Below, piece after piece: positions 1-13,522 of a stretch of DNA of 64,000 bases. The stretch covers positions 17,248,342-17,312,341 of the forward strand of contig CM022679.1 in the NCBI GenBank assembly GCA_012295275.1. The letters are read 5' to 3'. Under the pieces are notes generated by a model that saw only the letters and a program-made list of their open reading frames with translations, was not told where the DNA came from and made no database searches. Made by a program: the position numbers and the translations under genes. Each line of letters starts with the position of its first letter. Within the stretch, counting starts at the first letter, position 1. The DNA comes from Chrysomallon squamiferum. Taxonomy: Eukaryota > Mollusca > Gastropoda > Neomphalida > Peltospiridae.

Positions 1-823
1 ATTACATTTTAAATAAAATTAATATTATATTAATTAACAGAAAAAAAGAGAGATCCAAAACAGTTTATAGGTTTTGAGATGCAGTTGTCTATTAGTGTAA
101 TAAGCCAGTAAATATTGATTGAAAATAGAAAAAAATGAAGAATTTTAAGTAAATCTCATTGGAATTATTTAATGTAATTATTTTTACTGACATTATTTAG
201 AACAGTTTTGTAAAATATTCCCAAAGTATTTCATGTTATCATCATCTCAGGTACATTATCTTTTAGCCATTTTCAAAATGAAATTACCTAACAGTGACAA
301 AGATGATTGAATTACTGATTTTCAAAAAACATTTTCAACATTTTGAGGATAAAAAAATTATCTTTAAGAAATAAGATTGCTACCAGGGATCATGTTGTGA
401 CACAAAACGGTTAACAGATAATCTCTGTATCTCATATTAACCCACAGCTAAGTAACATTATCTCTGGATAGATAATTTTTTTAAACAGATGAAATTAGAC
501 GTCTATTACATTTGAATTATGGTTTTTGGCTTACATTTTGAAACATTTCTCATAATGAATATTCTTAATTAAAAAATTTCCGATGTTGATACCTCAGTCA
601 GTGTAAAATGGTAAGACAAACAGAAATGGAATAAAATCTTTTAACAGTACAAAAAATTTAATAATAATTTTATTACCAGATAAAACAAAACAAAATTTCC
701 TACTTTATTTTGCATCTGGACAATTAACCAAGCAAGATAAAAAAAACAGAGAAGAATATTTTTAAAATGTGAGCTCTTTATATAATCTGAAGTGTTTAAT
801 TAAGGTGACAACATATAGCTTAC
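1..823 (-). other. PRKAR1A: Start of PKA RI intron 2, running out of the window
   Basis: AT-rich sequence downstream of the GTAAGC donor at 823. No further exon with recognisable cAMP-binding-domain sequence is visible, so the next exon lies outside the window. Confidence 0.7.
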
Positions 824-979
824 CTTTTTGACATACTGAGCAGCATCCTCCTCCTTGTAGACTTCAGCACTGACCGCTCCTCGTCTCACCCTCTTTGTCA
901 CAGGATGTGGAGGTGTAATAGGCATCTCATCCTCTCTCTCATCATTTGGAGGTGTCACTGATTTGTTTTTCAGGTGTTC
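824..979 (-). CDS. PRKAR1A: PKA type I regulatory subunit, exon 2 (linker and inhibitory site)
   Basis: This exon encodes 52 residues between the docking domain and the first cAMP-binding domain of the cAMP-dependent protein kinase regulatory subunit RI. It reads [17 protein letters not shown]... and contains [12 protein letters not shown], the RI pseudosubstrate site that occupies the catalytic cleft of PKA until cAMP binds. The Ala in RRGAVSA replaces a phosphorylatable Ser, as in type I but not type II subunits. It ends [10 protein letters not shown], matching EEDAASYVRK of vertebrate RI-alpha. The acceptor is TATTATTACAG and the donor AAG|GTAAGC. Both borders are phase 0, and both match the vertebrate exon borders known to me. 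The two cAMP-binding domains must be encoded by exons beyond position 1. Identification is nearly certain; RI-alpha versus RI-beta does not apply to a single invertebrate RI. Confidence 0.95.
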
Positions 980-982
980 CTG

Positions 983-1017
<35 letters not shown>

Positions 1018-2377
1018 CTAACTAAAAATATTAACAATAACTAGACTATTTACAATAGCATTTGTTATCATGTAAAAGAAAAAAAAGAAAGTCAGATTCA
1101 TTACAACAATAAAATTCCTGCAAAGAAGTTTAGTTTTTCATTGTGAAATTATGAACTTTAATTGTATGGAAATAACAAAAGTCAATCACTTGACAACAAG
1201 AACTGACAGCTAGTAAAACTACACATAAGTTAAACTTGGTTTTTCTCAAAACATGATCAATAACACCTGCAAAAACAGTCCTCATAACTGAGTCATTCTG
1301 CAGTGGTCAAATACTGCTGTCCTGGCTTTCCCTTGTAAACATTGCCATGAATTGATAGATATTTCTGTCTCTCGTCTTTTAGTATGTTATATTTTCATTA
1401 TTCAAATACTTGTTTTACTAAATATTTCAAAATAATAACAATATTATTTATTTGCAATTGGAAACCAAATTTGAAAATTCTTATTATTTGGTATCCAGCT
1501 GACCAATAGTTAATTTATATTAACTTGTAAATGCAATATAGTACAGAGAAAAATCAACCAAGGCATATGTACATGAAATGTTTCACTGGAAGCAATGCTA
1601 GAACCATCAATGTCATTTTTAGCAACAGTTTCCCAGCACAGCTGTCTTGGGAACCCTTCATCTCCATACTTAAGTCACTTATCAATTTAGTCAATAATGC
1701 ACATAATGAAATGTCAATATATTGAAAACCACTTCTAAAATGTCATCATCTCTGTCATTCTTTATTGATAAAGAAATATTTCAGGGAAAACAATGTGTTC
1801 TTTTTCTATGCTGTAGGGGCCAACATATATAGGTTATCAAACATTCTTGCCAAAAGCAAAAAGAGGTGATGTACTTTGTTTTTGTTTTTTTCATTCTGGC
1901 TGTGAATGTACTGTTAATATGATAGGAAGATGTGCTGTGTAACAAATATAAAATATATTAGCTGTTGAGACAGGAGTGACTACTACATGAACTAAATTAC
2001 AAAAATATTTTTTTCTTATGAATGTTATATAAATCATAAAGGATTTTGGGAAATCTTCCTCAGAAATAGCCACAGGTATGGCATAGTTATTGATATTCTT
2101 GCAAATCACACTGCCAGAACGATAATCATATTCAAAACAAGATTCAGTTCAGAGGCTGCTATTCACAGTATCTTTCTTTCTCATGTTTCATGAGCACACC
2201 ATACGGTAAATCACCTAGCTGTGAAATTACCTGTTTGCTGCTGCCAAGATCTATACAATGATTCTGAGATATGTTTGCAGATAAACATGCAGACATGATT
2301 AAAAAAAAGAAAATGAAAAAAAATATAGAAAAAAAAATATATAGAAAAGAGAATAAAAATTATATTATGAAACCTAT

Positions 2378-2430
2378 TTTATTAGATACAATTTATGAAT
2401 AAAAAAATCTCTGTGTTTGTGTGTATGTAT
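2378..2430 (+). repeat. Short dispersed repeat, copy 1
   Basis: The sequence TTTATTAGATACAATTTATG followed by an A-rich stretch, ATCT and a TG-rich tail recurs at about 4427-4490 with a few differences. It may be the 3' tail of a short interspersed element or a local duplication. It ends directly at the mariner-type MITE. Confidence 0.4.
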
Positions 2431-2431
2431 A

Positions 2432-2641
2432 CAGGATGGCCCAAAAGTAGGTTTACAGTTATTACGTAGGCAATTTATTTAAAAATATAAGCATATTTCA
2501 AGCATTAAACAGAAACTGTTTAATCTCTCAGGTGCTCAAAATGTCCTTCAACATTGCAACATTCTTCAAACCTCTCCAGGACACTCTTCAAGCATATAAA
2601 TGATAGTTTAATAACTGCAAACCTACTTTTGGGGCACCCTT
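2432..2641. mobile_element. MITE with mariner/Tc1-like terminal inverted repeats
   Basis: A 210 bp element lies between TA dinucleotides (2430-2431 and 2642-2643), the expected target duplication of the Tc1/mariner superfamily. Its left end reads CAGGATGGCCCAAAAGTAGG and continues TTTACAGTTATTA. The reverse complement of the right end reads AAGGGTGCCCCAAAAGTAGG and continues TTTGCAGTTATTA. About 29 of 33 positions agree. The GG(G)TG.CCCAAAAGT start is typical of mariner ends in invertebrates. It has no coding capacity, so it is non-autonomous. The family name was not checked against a repeat library. Confidence 0.8.
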
Positions 2642-4426
2642 TATATGAAAGCTATGGACTGTTCTGTGTTTGTTTTACTTGTTGACTTTTTTCATTATTA
2701 TTCTTAATAAAAACATTTTTATTTTTTAAATTTATTTAAGTAATTTAGTTCTTATTATTTTTATTTTTTTGTCATATGTTTGTCAGTACTTAATACAGTA
2801 ATTACAACAGATACCTATAAATTAAAAAAACGAAAGAACTGAAGACAAGAAGAAACTGCTTTAGTAATTTCACTTCTTTCTGGAGCAATATATCATTAGG
2901 CCATGTACAAACACTTTCAAAAAGCTGAATGTGTGAGAAATGTTCATTTGAAAATTAAAAATACCCAGTTCTTTAGGGACAAATTATTATTTTCGTGACA
3001 ATATAATTTAGGGTGCATTCATCTACATAAATCTACTGCTTCAAAACAAATTCTGCATTACACAAAATGCCAATATAATTTAAAACTGTCAAGAATTTTG
3101 AAAAGAAAGAAAAACCAAATCTGACATTCAAATGTTGATATTTCAGATAATATACCCTTATAAAACATTTTATGTTGTGTGCAGACTGTTCAGTAGGTTT
3201 GCAAAAACTAACAAACCCAATAGTTTTACATTATGGCTATTGATAACTTCAAATTATTTTACGTATCAAGTATGTTTGCTGACATTTACTGCATTTCTTT
3301 TTAATATCTACAAAACTGATTAAACTAATAACATTTGTCCAAAATATTTGATTAATCCAGCTTAATGAAAATAATCATTTGCTGAAAATGACAACAGTGA
3401 ATAAGCATGTGTGTGTGTGTGGAGAGAGAGAGAGAGAGCAAGCTGTCTTTTTAAAAATATTACTATTATCTACTTGTTTTAGGGATTGTTTTAAATTTTC
3501 AAGGATCCTTAAAATATTAAGTTACTAATAAAAAGTTAAATAATTTTCTAAATTGTAGAACTAGTGAAAAAGTAAGCCTTAAAAAGATTAAAATGTAACC
3601 ATTGCACGTAACCCATCACTTTATTGAAGTCATAGCTATAGAGATCCATTTTCTATTGCTTCCATTTCCTTTTAACTTCCTGCAAATCAATTAGGTTACA
3701 AATTCAAGCTCTGTCAATCAATGAACATTAAGCATGCCCAAGTTAAATTTAATGCAATGTGAACAAAAACACCATTTCTTGCCTTGAGTTGCATTTTAAC
3801 TTAACAACAAGGATGTTATTGTTTTGGATGCTGATGAAGGAAGAATGTATGACATTTTAAATATATCAGTGCTTTCACAATGAAAACTGATCTACTATAA
3901 AACATTGTGGGTTTGGCAACAGAAGCATACATCAAGTCATTAAATAACAGCTGAAGTAAACAAAGAATATATATAAAACAGAAAAATAATAAATATATAG
4001 TTTTATATCTAATTAACACAATAAATATAATAATTAAAAGAATAAAAAAAAAAATTATTTAAGTAAAAACATTAAAATAAGAAAAGTACAGAGTAAAGTC
4101 TGAAAAATATGAAAAATGAATTCTTTCATTTTTAACATTAAAACAAGTACATAGAAATGCATTTATTGTGTATATCATTAAGATCAGAAGATTATGCTGA
4201 TAAAAAGCTCAAAAGTAAGAATAAACATTAAGATATAGTCCTAAAATTTTATGTATTTTCTAAAAGCTAGAAGATATGTTGTCCAGATCATGGATTATTT
4301 ATTATAATTTGACACACACCTACATACAAAAAAAAAAAAGAAAATAAAAAAAAGCCCCTATCATAGCCAATATAAAATTCAATGTGCTTGTGTTAGTTTA
4401 TAATACAAAAAGAGAAGCTACAGGAT

Positions 4427-4490
4427 TTTATTAGATACAGTTTATGAACAAAAAATCTGTTTGTGTGAGTGTATGTGTTTGTGTTTGTTG
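4427..4490 (+). repeat. Short dispersed repeat, copy 2
   Basis: Second copy of the TTTATTAGATACA(A/G)TTTATGAA unit of 2378-2430, again followed by AAAAAATCT and a TGTG-rich tail. No target duplication is obvious. Confidence 0.4.
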
Positions 4491-6906
4491 ACACTTAATG
4501 TTTGGATGTCATTATAATCAGTCTGGTTTGCAAATTAGATCAGATTAAAAACAAAAAATGTGTTTCTGTTCTAGCTGTGAAGAACTGTTAGTGTTCTAAG
4601 ATGGAACAGTTCTGGTTCTGACAGCCTGACAGATACACAGCTTTTTCTATTACTGTCAAGTGGCCCTCTTCGTTTGATTATGACCACCCTTAATTCACAA
4701 TGATTGGTCACTACCCAAATTCTATTTTCAGCATATTGCAAAATACATTTTTTACTAAAGCAACAAAATCCATTAAATATAATTATGTTGGAACTACATT
4801 CCTGGTAGAAATGTGAAGATTACCATTTCAGCTGAGTAGTTTGGTACAAGATCCACTAAGAATTACTGTTTAATGCTTCATGCAAATCTCTTGTGAGTTT
4901 AACCACCAACCTATACACAAGTTCCTGAACAGTTATAACCAAATATTTTTCAAAACATAGAAAAGGATGCAGACACATGTGTGAGATAAAAAAGAAATTT
5001 TATAATGTTAATATTGATAAGTAGAATATCAATAATTGCAACATAAATATTCATTTTAAAAATAATAAAAAATAATGAAACTACAAAACAAACATTTTGT
5101 TTACATCAGATCATATATGTAGATCTACCTCAATTTTCTGTTGAAAGCAATAAATAATGATAATCAATAAACAGTTATATTCATCTTTCAACAGTATAGT
5201 TTACTAATTCTGTGTTTGTAAATTATATGTTTATATTTAAGTGGGCATATGTAAACAGAGATACACTGGGTGCTTTATACATTAAAGGCTTTCTGCGAAT
5301 TAATTATTACTGTCTGGAAAATAAAAATAATCTCATGACATTTCAGAACCAGTGTTGTTTATTTTTAAGCTCTTGCTTTTTAAGTTAAATATATACACAT
5401 GACTCTAAACCCTGTAAAATGTGCAACAAATTCATTTTCTCCTCATTCTACATCAATGATCATATAACATTTTTCTTAGCATGCTGGATAGAATTTGTTT
5501 CCCTCTGAAATTTATGTTAGTACAATCATTCTTGAAAGCAGATTCCATTTAATGACAATATACAACTATTTGGTAAGACTTTATGGATTAGTTTTGTTTA
5601 TAAAAATGGTTTTTAATTTTGTTTGTCCTTTTAACATGCAAAACACACATTGGTTTTGAAAACAAAAGCAGTGAAATCTAGTGTTCTCTGCTCATTCAGC
5701 AGAACTACTTCTGAAGATATATTCCACCTATAGGAATGGTAAACTTATATTTTATGCACCCCCCCCCAAAAAAAAAATAGTATTGTAATGGGAAGAACAG
5801 AAAGAAGATATATTTTATGCAACAAAGACCTCAACATTTTTAATCTATATTCATATTATGATACACACATATTAAGGTCCAAACAAATGATGAGATAGGA
5901 AAGCAGATGGACTACTTTTTCTCACAGAAAGAAAAGTACAAATGAAGCCCGATTCTTTTCAATTATTTAAAATTCAGTTGCATAAACTATGTATTTCTGT
6001 TAGTTTTCATCTTGCTGACATACTTTTTAAAGAAAGAAAGAAAAATAATAATAATAATAAGAAATTGTATTTAAAAATGATTCCTTACCTTTGGTGATGC
6101 AGTCATGTCATGTAAAGGTTTTCAAAGGCATGATTTTACCTGGCCCAAAACATTTGCAAACATTAACGTTTAACATAGCCAGTAATATTCTGAATGACAA
6201 TTCCTGTGCTGTCTAGGTATTTTACCTCAGATTTGCTATGCTTTATGGGAGATTAAACTAGCCTACAATCAGTTTGTAGTATTAACTGATTTACTAGAAA
6301 CATTCATGAAAATCCAAATTGCTGAAACTCTTATCAGACATTACAGATAACCTATTTAAACACGTTCACAAAATAACACATTTATAACTTTCACATTATG
6401 AAGAATGTTTAATGTGTACACTTCCTAGTTAGTGGCTGCAAAATCATGGGTTTTACAGTATTGATAAATCCATAGGAAAATACTTTATAACTAAAAAACA
6501 CATTAGGCTTACTTTAGTTTCCATTTAATCTAAATATATCCTGAATGAAAGTATCTGAGTGCTTTATGCCTTATCATTTGAACAGTATATACTTACCTAA
6601 ATTAAACAAAAGACAGTGCTGAAATAATACTGATGTATGTCAATCATTAACAGTAATAGAAAACATTTTTGTTATACTTTTTCTTTTAAGGTTTTTCAAA
6701 ATGTTTTTAATTAAATATTTTCACAGAACCTGTTTTCTAAATTATTGTTGATGAACACAACAATAATTAAAAATGACAAACAACTAAAGAAAGGTATGAA
6801 AATCTCTAAGCACAGAGTTGTTGACAGGTGAGAGTAAAAGATATAAGAAAATGTGTGCTGAGGAAATGAAGCTGCCAACCAATTGTTTGGTTATAACGAA
6901 GCTGAA

Positions 6907-6927
6907 AAGATCAGAGCACCTGATCTT
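6907..6927. repeat. Small perfect inverted repeat (hairpin)
   Basis: AAGATCAG (6907-6914) and CTGATCTT (6920-6927) are perfect complements around a 5-nt loop. A second imperfect inverted repeat, AACCAA-TTGT-TTGGTT, lies about 35 bases upstream. No function can be assigned. Confidence 0.4.
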
Positions 6928-9150
6928 CATCAGGTACATATAGGAGATTCCCAATTAGATTTTCAGACAGGTTCTCTTCTCCATGTCAAGACACACTTAA
7001 AAAGAACATACTGATCAGTTGCAGAAATAGTCTGGTGAGTTTAGAGTCTATTCATACAGTCTCATTCAATTTGATATTTAGTATGTCATATGATAATATT
7101 ATATAAGATTTCTTAAAGACTGAACAAAAAAAGAAGAAAAAAAACGACATGCTATCAAGATTAAATTTCTGTCCTCTACAGAGATATTAATCCTTACATT
7201 TTATAACAAGTATTTGGAAATATGGTATATATATGCTTCATCCACAAAGATTCCTGTGGTTGAAAATAATCACACTACAAATGAATCTTATTTTCCCTAG
7301 CAATTCCAGAATTCTGAGACATCATGCAAGAAAAAGGTAACCCTGCCAAAGATAACAAGATTGTATCACAACTAAAGATACTAAGAAAAACATCTCAAGC
7401 CTGGTATATAATTATCATAAATATTATACAAAATAACAGATGTTTAATTTTTGACATTGTAATATTAATTCTAACAAAATCTGCAAATGAATCTTTCATG
7501 TTTTATTGTTATTTCAACAAATACAATAATGTGAAATAGTATTAAAGGTTTTAAGACAGTAATAAAAAAAGAAGTCTCATCATGCAAAATAAGTTTTATA
7601 AAAACTCAAATTCTATATAAAAGGGATCTTAATAAAACATTAATATAACCTTTGAAATTTCAATCTAACACAGAAGAGAATGGAATATGTACAATTACAA
7701 ACATAATCACACATTTTATTTTATAAAGAACTGCATTGAATTTCCTCATTTATTTATGAAGTTTTTCTAACAAATGAAATAACCACAAGTAATTTAAAGA
7801 GAATCTAAACTAATTAACAAAGTTAGTGTTTTCTGTTGTTCTTAAAGCAACTTAAGTCAGCCAGATTTCAAATTTACATATTTCAGCATCACAGTGTGTA
7901 AACAGTATGTCTTAAATGTATTTATCATTATAGAGTAAGTGACTGGTTCTTAATGGACAGCTTAATTGTATTTGTAACTGTAAGGTCAAAACATTTTCTT
8001 TATTTTTAATGCTATCGAATTTAAAATTACTGTTTTATGTCTCTCTGTGTTGGTATTTTGTAAATGAAATCTCACTTTGTTTTCAATATAACTAACTTCA
8101 ATGTTTTTTTAACAATTTGTTTTGGGTTTTTTTCTCCCTTAAAATTACAAATATTAATGACACTTAGAATTAGTCTACAGTATAGTGTCACCAGGCTCTT
8201 TACTAAATCATTATTACTCCAGTTTAACAAGTTCATTACTGCTGTGATGTTGGTATAGCCTCAGTTTCAATTCTAATGAACAATACTGATGACTCTGCCA
8301 AAGCATTCTGTTGTTTGAAAACACTATGGCTTCGAGGTTTTTCCCTCATCGATCTGTCTAACCATTACAACTTCCATGGTTAGTTAAAACCAAGTTACTA
8401 TTACTGAGCAGACTGTAACGGCATTTTCCAGATAAGTGCTCACACTTCCATTTGTAATTCCAGTGCTGATTATCGACAAGCTAAATAAAGGCAAAGCTTT
8501 GTATTCGGAATTTGTTCTCTACTTTCATTTGACTGATAGACATTTTGTGTTCCCCGCTTAGTATGATTATTTACAACTTTTTATATTAGTCATTTCCAGA
8601 CAAATAACACGATATATTGCCTTCATTATTCACAATAAACTTAATAAAAATGCAATACTACATTTTCAGTCTTTTCTGAATATAAAAGTAGGTTAAACAC
8701 TATATAAGGTCATACCTATTAAACCTTCAGAAAGCTTGTATTAAGCTAAATCAGTCTGATTTTAAACTGATCAAAGACATGACTGAATAAGTTATGTTTC
8801 CTTTAATAAAATGTACTCTTTTTCCCTTCTAATTAGACATATTATTTTCTGTATTAGTGGTCTTGTAATAATGACAGTGCCAATGCTAACGAAATACAAG
8901 GATCGTAACAGATTTTACATATGCACGGATACAAATACAATAATCACTAATGATAAGTACAATGCTAACAAAACCCATTCATCCAAAAGATGTCAACTGA
9001 AAATATGTATGTTGTATACCATGTGTCTCACCACATACTTACTCAGTGAAATGTGAACATGAAAGTTCCAAGAACCAAAATCATATGACAGCAATAATGC
9101 CAGAAACATCTGGGAAGAAAAAACTGGTCAATATCATTGAATATGTTTAG

Positions 9151-9891
9151 GGGTCATTCCGTGTCAAATCACCCCCAAAAAAAAGAAATTTAAACCCGAC
9201 CGTCTCAGATTTTTATAAAACTTGGTATACTTGTTGACTGGGATCCCACAGCACCAAATCTGAAATATTAGCCCAATCAGACCAGTGGTGTAGGCCTACA
9301 ATGTCTTACTGGATGATCAAGAAAGATGGTGATCCCTAGCATCCAGAATTGACCATTCAGGTTTTAGTTAATCAGATGTTAATGGCTGAAAACATGTTAT
9401 TTTCATGTATGTGCATTTTTTAAATCTATACTGTGGCTAAACAAAAAATATTACACCCAGGAAACTTTTATATGTTTTAGTTAACATGTGGGAGATTAAA
9501 TTTCAATAAAGGTCATCTCAAGATCACGTGATCCACACGGTCAATTTCAAGGTCATAGCAAAGGTCAAAAGGTCAAGGTACTCCAATATTTTCCAAACTA
9601 AACAAAAATGGCAGATTTGGTATCCTTGTCATTTTGCCTTTCTAACAATACCAATTTTATGAAGATTGGCCCAGTAGTTCCTGAGATATGAGGGTTCTAA
9701 GGTTGGTGGTCACGCCCATTTTTGGCAAAAATCTCAAAATTCTGTGGGCCATATCTCCCACACCACTGGTCTGATTGGGCTAATATTTCAGATTTGGTGC
9801 TGTGGGATCCCAGTCAACAAGTATACCAAGTTTCATAAAAATCTGAGACGGTCGGGTTTAAACCATTGGGTGATTTGACACGGAATGACCC
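9151..9891. mobile_element. Non-autonomous DNA transposon with ~140 bp inverted repeats and TTAG target duplication
   Basis: The element starts GGGTCATTCCGTGTCAAATC and ends with the reverse complement of the same sequence. The inverted repeats cover about 9151-9292 and 9759-9891 and are nearly identical apart from an A-run in the left arm. TTAG flanks both sides (9147-9150 and 9892-9895). The paralogous copy at 11220 has a single TTAG (11234-11237) where the element would sit, so the ends and a 4-bp duplication are supported by an empty site. There is no open frame of note. The interior has four AGGTCA motifs. The superfamily is unresolved: TTAG is close to the TTAA of piggyBac and Kolobok but not identical. 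Confidence 0.88.
9510..9575 (+). promoter_or_regulatory. Cluster of AGGTCA nuclear-receptor half-sites inside the transposon
   Basis: AGGTCA occurs at 9510-9515, 9550-9555, 9562-9567 and 9570-9575. The last two form a direct repeat spaced by two bases (DR2). A palindromic E-box context, ATCACGTGAT, lies between the first and second. AGGTCA is the core half-site of many nuclear receptors. Whether any receptor binds here is unknown. Confidence 0.3.
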
Positions 9892-11160
9892 TTAGCAGAC
9901 ACACATTTTAAATAGCAAAAACATGATGACTGATGTTTGTTTTAATCTTTAAGACAGTACAGGTATTGTAACAGGTATTTAACAAATACTTCACAGTATT
10001 TAAATAAATAAACAAACAATGAACCAAATAAATATAAAAATGTTTTAAAAAGATGTTATACAGCTAAATAAAATACTTATTCAGTGAAAATGAAAAAAGT
10101 GGTTATCCACATGCTTATTAATTTACTAGATTAATTTTCACATCCCCAGGCAAAGAGAAATTGAATTTTTTTTTACTATTACTAATGTTACTATCAATCA
10201 ACTCTGTCAACTTCAAGCAAAATAACTGAAACTTCATGCTGTAGTAGTCATACATCAAGGTTTGACTAGCATGTGTGATGTGCATTAAGTAAGACTGCTA
10301 AATTGATATGTGAAATATATACATATTTATCAGTTTCTAGTGCATTCAGCATTACTGTTTGTACAAAAAGGAATCAGCTGTTTGGAAAATCAAATGTATA
10401 AATGAAGGTGATAAGTAAAAAGAATGTAGACATGAAGACATATTGGTGAAGGTAAAGAAGAACTGTCTGCACCATACACAAATGTGGGCATCCATTAAAG
10501 ATTTCATTTGAGTAAGTGGCAAATCATACTCTTGCATTGAATACAGAATGTATAAACTATCAAAGCTAATTTGGAAATTGTAAGCTCTCAATTTATAACA
10601 TAAATGTCAAATGACCTGCTTGTGTGCATGTTTTACGTTTATTTATATATATTAGGAATATTCAGAGTAATGATGAAATGCTTTGCATAAATGCAAGTTG
10701 ATATGATATGTTTTAATATGATACTTCATTCCTGAACAGAAATCTTAAGTTTTATGATAAACTAGTGCATTAAAACACAAAATGACAAAAATTTAACATT
10801 AACAGGTCTGTGATATGTTAATTTATGGTGTTTTTGATTTACCAACAAGAGGTGAGCATTTTCTTTGCAAACAGTTCAAAGGGAGTCAGCAAGATCAAAA
10901 AATTGTAAAATTCAATTAAATTGTATTCAGCATATAAGTAAAAATTTTGACTGATATGTAATACTCTTTCTTGAACATTACAAAAAGATTTTCATCTTGA
11001 AAAAATGCACAGTGAAAAAGTTAATATGAGGACTCAGATAGCATCAAGATACCAAGAACTGGAGGTAATCAAATAAATTACCACTTGACAACGTTGTCTG
11101 TAAGATGCAATTTAACTGGTGAAGACAAATACCACTGGGTTCTAACAGGTCGCACTGACA

Positions 11161-11660
11161 GTTCCCAGAACCAAAATAACATGACAGCAATAATGCCAGA
11201 AAAATCTGGGAAGAAAAAAACTGGTCAATATGTTTAGCAGACACGTATTTTAAATAGCAAAAACATGATGACTGATGTTTGTTTTAATCATAAAGACAGT
11301 ACAGGTATTGTTACTGCAGCATACAGGGTCAGATTAACAGAAAAAGTTTAAAATGTTAAATGCATTTTGTGATTATTTATTTAGATCTGTATTTAAAACA
11401 AAATATTCATTTGTATATATTTTGTGTCTTAAATAAAGTAACAATGTAAATTCTGCTTTAGTGAATATAATGATGTTGTTTTTTACTAAATAATTTTTAT
11501 CCTGATTTTTTTTGTAATATTCAGACACTTCTAGGAATTACTTAGCGAATCAGGTTTTTAACAAATACTTCACAGTATTTAAATAAACAAACAAACAACC
11601 AACCAAATAAATATTAAAATGTTTTACGAAAGATTTTGTATAGCTAAATAAAACTAAAAA
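11161..11660. repeat. Local duplication, copy B (empty site)
   Basis: Second copy of the segment at 9064-10070, in the same orientation about 2 kb away. It reads through ATGTTTAGCAGACACGT without the 741 bp element, so it preserves or resembles the pre-insertion state. About 240 bases (roughly 11330-11550) have no counterpart in copy A. Confidence 0.85.
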
Positions 11661-13481
11661 AAAATTAAAGCAGTGATACCAATCAGGCTTGTTTGTTCTA
11701 GCTGTACTTAAAGTAAACCAGTTATTACTTTTGTCATGAAGAATTACTGGGAAGAAACTGTTTTTGCATTCTGAAAAGTATTTGTTAGCACATGTTAAAA
11801 ATCTCTTTTTTGAAAAAAACCACTTAATGCTTTGACAAACTTGTAGCACTTACTTAGCCCATCTCATCTTTAACAAATGCTTATCAAAGTGTCAGACACA
11901 TTTTATTTTTAATAAAATGGTATTTTCCAACCAAACTTACTGATGGATGAAAAACATAATATTTCCATTAGCAGATAAAAGGGACAATTTCAGTATATGA
12001 AATATAACAACATTTTCTTCGTTGAGAGAGAAAAAAAATAATTAAAAAGAAAATCAATAGCACTGGCAGTGTAGGCTTTGAACAGTTGATGTTTTAAACA
12101 CTTAGAAAAATAAAATCAGTGAATAGGCTGTAAACATTATCATTAATAAAAATGTTTATACATTAAGAAAATTAGAATATATCAAAGTTATAGTTAGCAT
12201 TATTAAATACCCACAAGGATAAAAAAGAAAAGAAAAAAAAAAAGGTAATGACACTGTATTATTATACATACAAAACAGACTGTTGTTAACATTACTGATG
12301 TTAAGAAATATTTCTGAACATGATAAAATTAATAAATATTTTTGTATGATGTAATGGAACATTATTTAAAACAAGACAGACCTATATTCATTTTCTACAC
12401 AACATAGTTACCTGTGTTATATTGTTTGACACATATTTTATGAAATATCATATTACCGTACTTGTATTTCCTTATCAACAGGTTTTTAATATTAAAAATG
12501 ATATATTTTTGTTTAGAAGTTAAAAACAGTTTAAAAAAAAAAAAAAAAAAATGCACAATATGAAAATAACCCCCCCAAACATGATCAATTTACAACAAAT
12601 TTGTTTTAATTTTATAGCTATTATTTTTTAAATGTATTTTATTTTTTAATTTAATTTTATTTGTTTTGTTTTTTGAAAATAATATAAATTTATAAATTCT
12701 TGTCATCTAAACTATTAAATATTTGTAGATCTGATTTTATTTAACAGCTTTTATTACCTAAAAAGGATAAAAAGTCAAAAATCACTATTTTGAGGCTGTT
12801 GGTAAACCAAAATAACTTTACACACCATATACATACAGAAAACAATCAGATAATGAAAACTTACATATGGTCCTCACTGTATGTTTCAGCTATGTTTGCC
12901 TATGTACAATGGTTGGTGTGCTTTCTGTTTAGCAATTATGTCATTTTGGACAGATCTTGAGTTGTGTGAATGCATCTATAGTAATTCTCACTTTCTTCCA
13001 CTATATATTTATTTTTATTGTTTATGTTAAACAGTAAATTATTAATTACCTATTTATTGTTGTTTGTCAAAGCTTTACACTGTATTTATTCAAGTTAAGG
13101 GTGGGTGAAAATATGATATATATCAACATTATTTATATTAATTCTTCTTTATACATCATTTTGTAATTTGTTGTATTTTCATAGTACACACTGATTATAT
13201 ATACAAAGAAATCCCTGTACATTATAAATGACAATATAATAAAACACAGACAACATTTACCCTGCATGCTCAATACCTCTTTATAATGATTACTTGTACA
13301 AAAGTAAAATTATATATAATAATCAAGTACATGTATCTGCAGTTAAACAAAACAGTAAAGTTCTCAAAAGGCAAACCATAAAATTTGTCTCAGATTTCTT
13401 TCACAGATGTAGGAGGTACCATTTAGGATATCTTATGTTCTGGGTTTTATTTTTAATCTTATTTTCAAACTGAAAGTGAAA

Positions 13482-13490
<9 letters not shown>

Positions 13491-13520
<30 letters not shown>
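13491..13520. repeat. AT microsatellite
   Basis: A run of about 15 TA units directly after an A homopolymer. Confidence 0.9.

Positions 13521-13522
<2 letters not shown>

Larger units (their letters stand above)
2644..9063. other. Intronic DNA, no gene seen
   Basis: AT-rich PKA RI intron sequence with homopolymer and dinucleotide tracts, including GT then GA repeats near 3410-3440. The open frames here (for example at 3132, 7324 and 8811) have random composition and no family resemblance. A perfect 8-bp hairpin lies at 6907-6927. Confidence 0.6.
9064..10070. repeat. Local duplication, copy A (interrupted by a transposon)
   Basis: The flanks 9064-9150 and 9892 to about 10070 match about 11161-11660. 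Shared stretches include GACAGCAATAATGCCAGAAA, AAATAGCAAAAACATGATGA and AACAAATACTTCACAGTATT. Copy A carries the 741 bp element at 9151-9891, which copy B lacks. Copy A also lacks about 240 bases that copy B has after ACAGGTATTG. Confidence 0.85.
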
